Of a stretch of 64,000 nucleotides of DNA, positions 10,689 through 22,000 are shown piece by piece. The notes beneath the pieces are model-generated. The model ran no database searches and was not told the origin of the DNA. It was given only the letters and a program-made list of their open reading frames with translations. Source of the stretch: Tetrapyrgos nigripes (lineage: Eukaryota; Basidiomycota; Agaricomycetes; Agaricales; Campanellaceae). The position numbers and the translations under genes are program-made. Within the stretch, counting starts at the first letter, position 1. Every line of letters begins with the position of its first letter. The DNA is taken from NCBI GenBank assembly GCA_013368315.1, contig JAACJM010000038.1, forward strand, positions 248,001-312,000. Reading direction: 5' to 3'.

Positions 10689-11302
10689 TCAGACGAGCTG
10701 ACTCTGGTGCAATGAGAGACAAAGACACATGTGGAAGAGGTGAAACTGGCTTTGGGAATGAAGAGAGTGGAGTGGATGGTATAGCTGGAAGTTTGACATT
10801 GGAAGTGGTGTCGTCAACACTTGGAGTATCATTGGTGAGAAAATTGGCTTGTTGGGATGACTCAATGAGGATAGTTTGGAAGGGAGTCTGTAATATAACT
10901 CCTTATCCTCCTCTTTCTGCTTGATACTGTCCCAGATAGGCAATCTGTAGCTATCTGGTGCACCTTCCAGTTGCGAGGGTTACTGCCATATTCAAGCTGA
11001 GGAAATCTTGCAGTCATCTTTTCCTCATATTCCTTGTGTGCAGTCTGCCCAACCTTTCCCCAAGACAAAGGTAAAATTTCTGCCCGCTGTTGATCGGTCC
11101 ATATGATCTGAGCATGTGTTTATATTTCTTCACCAAGGTCACTGGTAATGGGAGTGCCATCTTGATTGACAATATACCAGAGTGAAACATTGCTTTGAGC
11201 TGTTTGACACGGCTGCTGTTCTTGTTGTCGTAATCTCTTTCTTGTCCCAGGGGAAGACATCTGGGTAGTCAGTTTCTTGGAGCTGGGGCGAGGTGTAAGC
11301 AT
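10689..11302 (-). pseudogene. Unknown short ORF group downstream of Tnp2-like transposase
   Basis: Three overlapping minus-strand frames (11120-11302, 10862-11068, 10689-10943) read as one decayed protein. The first is basic and Gln-rich (SSKKLTTQMSSPGTRKRLRQQ); the second includes GQTAHKEYEEKMTARFPQLEYG and NPRNWKVHQIATD, which looks like real coding sequence. I do not recognise the family. The position just past the transposase C-terminus suggests a second gene of the same DNA transposon, or its distal exons. Confidence 0.4.
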
Positions 11303-11711
11303 CTGGAGATTATCAACTGAGGTCCTTTGAGTGTATTAGAATACTAGAGCTGCTGTGCATATAACCAAAGTAAAACACATACTTTATAGACTCGTTTCTG
11401 CAGACTGGAAACATAAGATACTAACCGGAAGAGAGTGTTATCCTCTTGGGTCTGTGCCAAGAGAGGCAGAGATTTGGTTTACAACATTTGGCAATGAAAC
11501 TTGGGGTATTTGAGAGTAAGCTTGTCCTTGTGCTTGATTGCTATTATGGCAGGAAGAGGGATAGTATGGCTGTGCAGACATGGTGGAAAGTGAAAGTGAC
11601 AGTGACCCAGACTGTCATATCTGCTCGTCAAAAAATTTTCAAAGTCCTGCACGTTGCAGGATATTGGTTTGGCACTATAACAAGAGTGTTTCTTAAAGAT
11701 ACTATAAAGCT

Positions 11712-14560
11712 CTATTCATTATCTTCTTTCCAAATTGCACCCATTTCTGCTATGTCCAGTCCCAGCATCTCGACAACAAAGAATTGCCCCTTCCAATGTG
11801 TTCCCATCAAACCTTCAGATAACTGCGAATGTGGGATCATTGCCTTCACTGAGTAGACTGCTAAAGAATCCTGTTCCTGATAATGACATGAGATGACTGT
11901 CTCTGCCGAAGCATTCAGAAGCTCCAAGTCTGGTTTTGAGTAGAGTGAAACCATAGCGAGTGCCTCAGAAATCCCATCCTTATGGTAATGAAAGTAATAC
12001 TGCACTTCTGCAAATTGAGGTGCTGGTGAAGAATTGGAAATAATCTAGATCAACGTGAGTGAAATGATAAAGGCAAAAACAGCAATAGAAACTACCTTGA
12101 CATTGCAGGCTCTTCTTAGCTTGTCACTCAGTGAACGCACAATTTGTCCTGTTGGTAATTGTAGGCAGCTCCACTTGTTGATAGCATCAAGGTCATTGAA
12201 GTAGTGCTTTGGATTCTTGATCGTAGAGGTAAATGTCTTGTCCAAAGCGAGAGATGTGGTCTTCTTTACCATGGTCATGGTCATGAGGAGGCCCTCGCAT
12301 TTGCTTCAGAGCATTTCCAAGCCAAATGTGATAAGTGTGCATCTGGAGCAAATTGTTGCTTCATTTTCCCTGTCAGTAAACTGATGGCACATTCCATGGG
12401 CCACTGCGAAAAGCTAATAGCAGGACCAAGCTGAACAGCAAGATGATGAAGGTTTTGATGACAAAAGTGAATGTGTGAAGGTTTGCGTTGGTAATAGTGA
12501 ACTTGATGAGAAGGAGGTGACCATGGCGTATCTGTTCCCAGGAGATCTTCTTCTGGTTGAAAATGTGAAACCCAGCAATGAGTTTGCAGTACAAAAGCCA
12601 GTACCTCATTGGAAGCACACCATACAATAAGCTGGGGCCCATTCCAAAGAAGTACAGAAGCTACTTCCAAGCTTTATAACCACTGTTGATCTTTTCAGCT
12701 GGATTATGAGATGGATGGTCAAAAGAACTGGAAAGAAAGGTGGTGCTATTAGCAACATCTGAACCATGAAGCTTCCAAGTCTCGCCTGTCAATACAGAGA
12801 ATCACTAGGGTCACAGTCAAAGGTGATGAGATCTGTAAGGTTGAGAATGATGTGCATGCTATCACCAGGAGTATGGTGTTGAAGGGTAGTCCACTGAAAG
12901 TGCTTGGCATGCAGATTCCAGTCTCATGTCTTTTCTTCTCATAATCCCTGTTGTTACGTGCACTGCTGACTTTCTCCAACATGTGAGCATCCTGCTACAT
13001 TGAAGTTTTCAGGCTTTGCCAGGGCCAGATAGTAAGTATTATCACTCTCCCACACCAATAACGACACCCATTCTTTCCAGTATGTTCCACCAACCCATTG
13101 AAGTAGACCATACCAGGCCCATCAGCAAGAGCGAGAAGAATGAATAGACATGATATAAAGTTTGTATCACGGAGTGCATCCCAAACAGGTAGACCACCAT
13201 GTGATGACTTGTTGACAGCAGCTACATGGTGAAGTCCAGGGAAGAGGAATGAATCAGTGTTTTTGGGTTTATTGGGACTTGAAATGACACTGCCAAATGC
13301 AAATTACACTGGAGGGAGATTTGTAATGATCCAAATGTAGATTCAGCAATCAGATGACTTTATGCGGTACAGTTGAGCTCTGTCGAAAGAGATCATGAGG
13401 ACTGTATCAGTTGTCCAAATGAGACCTGACTTGATGGCCTTGAGAACATCATGTCCACATGAAATGTCATCAAAGTCATTGATGCGGCTGTCTCTGTCAT
13501 TAGCTTGTTGTCAGCAGTCTCTGGGTGTCAATATAAAGCTTGGACCTGGGGACCAATAGGTAAAGTGAAAAACTGCTGTCTAGCCTTTCCCTTTGCACCA
13601 TAATGAGGCTCCAAGCATTCTGGGCAACTATCACGGTCACTGAAAGGTCCAGTATACGCAACACAAGACTTGGGGCATATGTCATGTATGATGGGTGTAA
13701 TACCCACTAAAGAATTCAAGATCAGGAAAGGCAACACGTAGCACGTCAATGGTCTCAGTGTAGCCATGTTCTGTCTGTGATTTGATCAGGTAGAGCTTGA
13801 GGCATAGGAGGAGTATGCGGTACTTGTCTGGAGTGAGTTGCAGGAAATCCTCCAGTGTTTGCTCCTCTGGTTTCAGCAACACGTCAAGTTGATTCCCATC
13901 CAAGTCACCATTCTTCAAAGATGCCTGCTCCAGTGCTTCTATGAACTGCTATGAGATCATAACAGCCTCAATCTGCAAGAATACTCAGTTTCCTTCATCG
14001 TCTAGGTTATGTGTGCATGCAAAAGGCTCTGGCTCATGAGGTGGAGGGTCTAGAGCTGGTTCATCTGTCAGATCATGTTCAGGAAGATTTAGCAGCAGAA
14101 TTACTGGAGACTGGGGATCATGAAATGGTGAAATTGGTCTATTGTGCATTAACAGAGTGTCTACAGGTGTAGGTGTAGGGTTATGTCATCCTTCTGCTGG
14201 CAGAGTAGGAGAGGCATGTTGAGCATCTTCGAGATCCTATGTAAGGATGAGAGGCTCGTGAATACACACCTTGTTCTCTTCAGGATCCTCTACTCGACAC
14301 CATTTCTGTCCACTACTACTGCCTTCAACAAACTGTGGTGTTTCCTCCTCTCTATGCTGTGAGTCTTCTTCTCAATATTTCTTATGGTTGTAGAATGTTC
14401 CTCTTGAGACTTTCTGCAGTGACTTGCAGTGGCATTGGCAATCACAATAGTATTTCTTGTTGTTCATATAAAGTCGGGAACAGGAAAGTAGAAGGAATAG
14501 AGACAATGATGACAGTGACAGACTTGCTAAGGCAGTTTTCTCATGTTCTTTCATTTGTAT
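11712..14560 (-). pseudogene. Tnp2/CACTA-like transposase, decayed
   Basis: On the minus strand the frames follow the order of the large basidiomycete transposases related to plant Tnp2 (CACTA). The start has YYCDCQCHCKSLQKVSRGTF (about 14380-14460), a Cys/His-rich block. Then come an acidic linker, TETIDVLRVAFPDLEFFSGY (13682-13918), IIHDICPKSCVAYTGPFSDRDSCPECLEPHYG (13528-13767), PKNTDSFLFPGLHH and LALADGPGMVYFNGLV (13070-13280). The C-terminal part is ALAMVSLYSKPDLELL and AMIPHSQL (11712-12005). There are stops and shifts throughout. Assignment rests on remembered family patterns rather than a search. Terminal repeats were not found. Confidence 0.75.
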
Positions 14561-14569
14561 AGCGAATGT

Positions 14570-15090
14570 GTGTGTGAGGAGGTGGATGCAGCCAAGGAGA
14601 CCAAGGTAGATAGAGCTACAGAAACAAAAGGTAATACAAAAAGTTGCTTTATGCTCAATTTTGCATCAGAACTCAATTTGGACATATGGACTTTTCACTA
14701 GGAGTCATAAACCACAGACAGAGAAAGAAGAGAGGTGGAATGAATGGTAGTCCCCAGAGCCATGTCCATCAACACACCCCAAACACCTCTTGAGTTTATG
14801 TAAGCCATAGAAATACCTGTAGAGGATGGAGTTTATACAATGGTTAGCAAGTACAGAAGGAAGGAAACTACAGAGCAACTTATCTTGAACCTAGTGCCTT
14901 TTGAGTCCATGGGATCATCTCCTATTGAATTGAGAGGAAGACCATTTACCCCTGCAGAAGATTGTTCCCTTTGAATATATCTGATTTAACCTCAGCAACC
15001 TCAGACAAGGCAATTAGAGAAGGGGTAGAACAATATACACAGTTAACAGGCGAGAGAATTACAAAATGTACTTGTGGATGTAGGACCCTC
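14570..15090. other. Non-coding flank of the Tnp2-like element
   Basis: There is no coding and no clear repeat. A cactaggagtc at about 14697 could recall a CACTA end, but I found no partner. Confidence 0.3.
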
Positions 15091-16929
15091 CTGAAGTACG
15101 TTAATAGGCTGTTTCTCGAGTAAGTGCTCTTAGCACACAGAACACAACCAGAAAAAAACCTATATAGTTTGTTTTGCGAGTGTATCTAGTAAATAGAATA
15201 CTCTTCAATTTAGTCCACAGTTTAGAGATCTTTTGGGGGATTCTTGCAAAGGTTTGCACAAAGGCACACACAAAGGCTATTGCCACAAAACACACAAATG
15301 CACGAAGGCACACACACAATATCAATTCAACTAGTTCAATTCTATTTGAAGGCACCAATGCCTTAGACACAGTTTCCAAGTCTCGAGGACACAAGTTATA
15401 AACACGAAACAACCAACAAATATATTCAACACTATGTTTAGACTCCACGCGAGTATGATAAGTTTGTGTTTCACAGTCTCTATCTGATACTCTACAGTCC
15501 GTTGCTTGGGTAGCTACTAGTAATACCTGGTCCTTTTATACTACTTGTAGCTACAACTATACAGTTTTACCGCTAAAATATATCAAAGAAAACAGAAAAT
15601 CTACTCTAACTGCTAGTCCATGAGTGTAGTAAATACTCTAATTAGGGTATACAGGAAACTTGAATATTACCTAATTTTCATAGTAGAGATTTCTCTGTCC
15701 CTTGCCCCACTCTTGTTACTCATATGGTACTCTCTGGTGCTGGAGGCCGTAGCCTACCTGACTCAGATGGCTCCACTTATGACTACACTTCGGAATACTG
15801 CTAATCCTGTGGGTTTAGGGTATCCTCGTATCTAGTCTCCTCCTTTTGTTCTCTTATTCCTTTACACCACTAGTTAAACTTGTACACCGCTAATCTGAGT
15901 CCAGCTCTTCTTACAAAGGATAGTACTGCACTTATCTTTAAGATGCCAATCTGTAGTGATCTCGGTAAGTACTGCTTTCGGTAATACTTATGCCCAAATC
16001 AGTAATCCCTCTACTTTGTACCTTATTACGTTAGTGAACTTCGCAACACTTTAGACACTTAGTATCGTTGCCGCTAGTTCATCCCCTTTGTACCATCTGA
16101 AAGCTATGGTTTCTAGCTTTCTATTGATATAAATATTGTGCCAGTTTGCCATTCTAATCATCTGTAGATGTGCACTGCAAGTTTGTATATATCCAGGTTA
16201 GAATCCCGTATATCCGAATTCTCTAATCTAGCAGTCTAAGCCTTCAATCTGGGTTTGCAATGCCAACACGTACCTGTGAATTGGGGCGTTTCTCCTCCTT
16301 CTCTATCCCTTGAGTCGTACTAGCAGTATTAGGCCACTATAGCAGGTTTGTTAGGTCTTTGTAGACTTTGTAGTTAGGTGGGTCTGCTACTATAGCTGTA
16401 TCCCCTACTTTGAACAAGTCTTATTCTTATCGTAAGTATTGACCATTAACATCCCTGAGGTTATATATCTAATTCCTAGTACTTTGACTAGCAGTTTGGG
16501 ACTCACTCTAGTCCTTATTATCCATTTAAGAGTAACTTAGACATGTATTAGCGCTAGTTTTGGGTTATTAACCACATTAACCCAGTACTTTGAAGTGATC
16601 TTACGTTTCCTGAATTGAAGGGAAATCGATACCCACTCAGAGACAACCAGGATAAGTATGCAGTGAAAGATACCAATTTACACCTGTTGCAGCACTAAGA
16701 AATAGCAACATACATAAATCTTGGAGGAGAAGTGAGAATGAGAGAATGAAGACCAAGAACCATTAAAACTATCTACAAGACCAACACTAGACACAGTACC
16801 TAGTACTCCAAGAATTCCTACCAAGGACAAAGTTAAGCAACCCATATGGGGCACTAACATCTTTTTTTGAGGATTGGCAACAGCAACAGATAAAGTATCT
16901 GTAGCAGGTCCAGATTTGAGCCAGGTACA
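15090..16929. other. AT-rich non-coding region
   Basis: No coherent protein is seen on either strand. The 115-codon minus frame at 15101-15448 is leucine/phenylalanine-rich and shows no family motif. The base composition and many TAG/TAC words suggest an old LTR or the 5' leader of Gypsy-1, whose gag begins near 16930. I could not find a second copy to define an LTR. Confidence 0.35.
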
Positions 16930-18685
16930 ATGACAACTGTCCTTACGGAACTGTCCACTATCCCAGCAGTACAAATTGGAGGAAGGAAGGCCCCCCTCAT
17001 CTCCTCCAACATCCAGAAATGGCTACCATCAGAACATGGAGAACCGGGACCATCAGAGTCACTGCAGCATCAGGGACAAAGGGGCAAGAAAGGACATAGG
17101 ACTCCCAGGACCAGACAGGAATCAAGGGCCCACAGGAATAGGAATGGGGAAGATACTTAACAGAGAAGCTAAACTAGAGATACAAAAGCCTGACACTTTC
17201 GACAGAAGTGATTCATAAGTGACTGCACACAAATGTTCACAAAACTGAAGTATCCCAAATCACCTTCATCTCTTCATACCTGACAGGGGCTGCTGCACAA
17301 TATTACCAGTTGATGGAGAGAACACAACTGGAGGAGTTTTGTATCCAATTTTGGAAAGTTTTTTGGGGTATACGATGAGCAGTTGTATTCTCAAGCTGCA
17401 CTCAATAAATTACACCAAAAAGCCAATGAATCCTTCCCAGAAGACACCTCACTCTTCACACAGTACAATGAACCCACCTTACAATGGAAATTATTATTAC
17501 AAATCTGAAAAGACTTGAGAAACTGTCTTACCTTGACTGGAAATATTCCACAAGGCTTGGATACTGCAAGAGAAGCTTTTAATGAAGCAGGCTGAATCCA
17601 ACTTACATCGTCAATACACAAAATGTGCAAGCAGGACTGGGACCCACCACTCAAAATAATAGAAATAGAAATTAACAATCAAACAATCAAACAAATGCTA
17701 CAGGCCAAGCAGCTCAGGCCTGAGGAATACCAACGAAGAATGAAAAACAGACTATGTATCAGATGTGGCAGAGAAGGACATTTCAGAAGAGACTGCCCAC
17801 CTGAGAATGATCCAACGCAAATGAAAGCTGAAGCAGCTTGAGCAGGGGTGATAATAGAAGAAAATGAAAAGGAGACTTATTATGGGTACAATGAAGACAG
17901 GATGAAGGTCTTGTCAGAACAACCTACCTATACTGACGTCATGCTACAGGCAGTAACTGTAGGAGATAATCATGGAAACAAACAGTTAATGAAACTCAGA
18001 GCATCTGAAATAATCACCTCATGATCTGAACAAGCTTTTATAATCAAAACTAAATTATTTGAAAGCAAAAATGAGTACTTATCAGCATTGATTGACTCAG
18101 GTGCCTCAAGATCTTTCTTGAATTATTGACAGGCCCAAAAATACCCACACAAACTATAATGCCTTGCTAAACTAATACCACTCATGTTATTTGATGGCAA
18201 ACATACTTCAGGTGAAGTTATTAACCATCACATACCAGTAACATTGCAATATGAAGAGGATATCTAGCAGCTCAAATCATCCTAGGATCCCAATGGTTAA
18301 GAAGGATAAACCCACAGATTGATTGGAAACCTTTGCCTTTCATGGGGAAGAGAGACTACAAGCCTCTCTTCCCAGTCCACTATTTTGTCAAATCATCTAC
18401 ATACTAGGAATAAAGGTATTCACTACAGTCCATCAAGTTATTTTATCAAGCAAACTGTTAGCTGGGCCGTTCAATCATCAAGAAAGCACTAATTCAATTC
18501 AAGATCTCAGAAACTCCCTACTATATATCAAAGTTCTCAATCATTCAACCAAGCCCCTATTCATGTGCAGGTCATAGATCTCTCCAGTTAAGTATAAACT
18601 TGTATTAACTTCTATACTGTCCAAGTGTCAAGAACAGGCTCAGGCTAGGACTGGGAACCTCTCAGGCCACCATACAGGGACTAAG
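16930..18685 (+). pseudogene. Gypsy-1 gag and protease remnant
   Basis: Frames read as Ty3/gypsy gag: a charged RNRNGEDT-type leader (16930-17160), KLEIQKPDTFDRSD (17180-17215, the usual 'FDG' start of the capsid domain) and NKLHQKANESFPEDTSLFTQYN (17405-17470). At 17759-17800 there is a clear zinc knuckle, CIRCGREGHFRRDC (CX2CX4HX4C). The retropepsin site ALIDSGASRSF follows at 18090-18120. Many stops are present, several TGA. The copy ends at 18685, where Copia-2 is inserted; no reverse transcriptase follows on the far side at 23725. A 250-bp inverted duplicate of its 3' part lies at 29400-29760. Confidence 0.8.
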
Positions 18686-18921
18686 TGTTGGAATTTAATG
18701 ATAACGATCATATTACTAAGCTACTACGCATACGGCAATCAATCAGATACTGCGGACATACGGTCAAATGATCATACGGATATACTTAGACTATTTATAT
18801 TGTTATACTACTTCAATTAATGATATATACTTGAGAGTCAAGCGAGATACGTTCGCACGCTCTTACCCCCCACTTTGTGACTCTCACTAAGACTATTCGC
18901 TAAGATAACCTAAGTTTAATA
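18686..18921 (+). repeat. Copia-2 5' LTR
   Basis: This 236-bp LTR begins tgttggaatt and ends aagtttaata, so it has TG...TA rather than TG...CA ends. It is identical to 23489-23724. The TATA-like atttatattg near 18798 may be part of the promoter. Confidence 0.93.
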
Positions 18922-18933
18922 GGTTATGGGCCC
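18922..18933 (+). promoter_or_regulatory. Copia-2 primer-binding site
   Basis: GGTTATGGGCCC directly follows the 5' LTR. It is complementary to the anticodon stem-loop of initiator tRNA-Met, as in Drosophila copia, and identical to the site in Copia-1. Confidence 0.8.
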
Positions 18934-19014
18934 CGCCTAGCTTGCTATAACTCCGATAAACACTTGTTCTACTCTGCTTTACTCTCTACTCGTACTCTGT
19001 TCTTGGACTAGTAT

Positions 19015-22000
19015 ATGACTAGTCGACAAACTCGATCTCAAGGATCAGCCCCAGATATCCCACTTCCTACTACCAGTCGCCACTCTAGTGCACACCCCTC
19101 TGGTACCCAAACTCCTACTCCGCCCGTATCATCTACTTCACAAGCACAACCACTTGATCCTCTCTTCCAAAACCCTCTTCCATTCCCACTTGATCCCATT
19201 ATGTCTGATGCTGGCGAACATACTAGGACTGATGTCCGGGATACTGCCCCTACTTCACCATCATCTCCTCCATCTACCTCTACTTCGTCAGTCGCATTAT
19301 CTGTGCCCGAAAACACAAACCCCAACTACGTGATGCCGCTCAGCGACATCAACAAAGCTTTTGATTCCCTGACAGTTCTTACTGGCAGTGAGAATTGGAA
19401 GATGTGGTACTTCCGCGTTAATAACGCTATACGGGTGATTCGTCACCAACACTTTAAAAGTTCCGGGTTACATCCTGGTAATACTGTCAAACTAGCCTGT
19501 TTTAACGCTATTACAGGCAAGATTGATGATAAAATCATGATCCACTACACCGAAGAGTCGGATGCGATAGAGCTTATCGAGAAGCTCAAGCAACGTTTCG
19601 ACCCTTCATCCACAGTTCAAGAGTCTAACGAGCTGTGGAAACTCTTCAACTTACGTAAACCAGTCTGGGAGTTTGATAAGCTCCTCGACGAAGCTCAGGA
19701 TCTGTGGGCTTCTATCAAGAAGAGAGACATAGATGTCTCAGATCAAGTTTTTTACTCAGCTCTAGTGGGGATTATTCCTCCTCACTATCACTTTGTTCGC
19801 AGTTCTTACGAAGCAACTGTGGATGCAGCTGCAGCTACTTGGGATGCCACTACTGCAGCTGAAGGGGAGAAACCCGTATACAGAGCCGTTGACCTCATTG
19901 CGCGGCTAAAGAAGGAATTCACAAACTATCGTTTGAGCAATGCTCGAACGTATCCTTCGAAGAAGTCTGACAAGAAGTCCGGTAGCACTAGTCAAGGCGG
20001 TGCTCAACGATCGGACAAGTCAAAAGGGGAACGCGCTAACGCCGCAGCGCCGTTCCAGAAGCCTTCTGATGTCAAAAAGGATCGGAAGTGCTTCAACTGC
20101 AACAAGATGGGTCATACGACCCAGACGTGCCCAGAACCTTGGACTGAAAAGTCCAAAGAAGCTATGAAGAAGAAGGGGATTACTAAACAATCCAACAAGG
20201 GCAAGACCAAGGAGAATGCATCAGTTGCCATCTCCATGCCTGCGTCTTCTTCTTCTCAAATTGCGACTACGTCAACTTCGCAATCGGACTGGGTACAGTC
20301 AATTTCTTCGAGCGACGTTGAGATGGAAGACTCAGAGACTCCAGTGAGTCACCATATTTCCCTACCTGCTTTTACTGCGATCTCTGACCAAGATCATACG
20401 CATATCATTGATTCTGGTGCTACTATACACTGTACACCGTATCTTAACTTACTTTTTAACGTTCATACTACGCCTGCCATAACTTTAACTGTTGCCAATT
20501 CAGAGCATCTAGATCTTCGATTAGCAGGCGATATGCGGGTAGAAGTTAGGAAGGACAATGGTGAGTCTTCATCGATCACTCTTAAAAATGTATACTATAA
20601 CTCAAAACTTCCGTTTACTTTAATCAGTATTTCACAAAAGGCGGACTATACTTTTACTTTTCATGATCATTTATGTATAATACGGAATGACAAGGACAAT
20701 TTCATTGGCGTTATACACGAGAGCGCCAAACTTTACTCCATCACAACTAAAAAATTGAGTGATAACGTTGCTACTTTAAGTTTATACGAACTTCACAAAC
20801 AAATTGGTCATATGAGTTATACAAATCTAAAAACATTACTAAAAACAGATAAATCTATTATTACAACCATTATTGATGATTGGACAGAAACTCAATGCGA
20901 AGACTGCATCATCAATAATATACACAGACTTTCTGTTCCGAAACAACGTACTTCAGAATTAGCAGAAAACTTCGGAGACCATTTTCATATTGATATATTT
21001 GGTCCATTACGAACTGCCTCTATCGAAGGCTACAAATACTGGTTAACCATTGTCGACGACTGTACGCGTTGGTTAATATTATCTCCACTTAAAACAAAAG
21101 ATGAAGCCTATACCCAATGGGTTACATTTACTACTGAACTATTTACGCAATATGGTATCAAAGTTAAAATTCTACAATCAGACAACGATGCCGTATTTAC
21201 TTCGGGTGCATTCAAAAACTACCTGAAAGCACAAGGTACAATTGCACGTTATACAGTTCATGACACGCCTCAGCAAAACGGAGTTGCTGAAAACATACAT
21301 CAACATATCATGAATGGTATTCGTGTTAATCTGCATACTGGAAAACTACCTAATCGTTTATGGTGGCATGCAGGACTTTATACTATGTACATACTTAATA
21401 GATCTCCGAAAACTGCATTAAAAATGCAAACTCCCTATTTTAAACGTTACGGTGTTAACGCAAACTTAGACAATCTACATAGCTTTGGTACACCTTGCAT
21501 TGTATATGACGAAGCAAGAACTAGTAAACTAACTCCTAAAGGAAAACGTGGAGTTTGGTTAGGCTTTGACGATCATTCAAAAGGCCATTATGTCTACTTT
21601 GGTACTAAAGTGAATGTAGAACGCAACTTGCAATTCTTAACGTCCAAATCGCAAGTTGAAGGGGAGTTACAAAACAAAAATCAAGAACCATTAGAAACTA
21701 CAGAAGAAAATATAACTGAAACTCCAACTTCTCAGGAACACGAACCTGAACCAATGGATGTCGACGAAAATGAAACTAAACAACCTGATGGCCCAAGACG
21801 ATCAAAAAGGATCCAAGAAGCCAGAGGTTTACTTTACGATGAAGTTGAACAAAACATTGCTTTCTTCTTAACAGAATTCAATGTTTACTACGCTGATAAC
21901 GTTGGCGATCCAATTTCATTTAAGGATGTACTCAATCATCCACAACGTGATGCATGGTTTGATTCCATGAAAGCTGAGATAGAATCTCTAGAAAATCTAG

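Noticed and set aside
15101..15448. A 115-codon minus frame with hydrophobic stretches
   Set aside because: The hydrophobic text comes from AT-rich repeats; no motif or homologous pattern is present.
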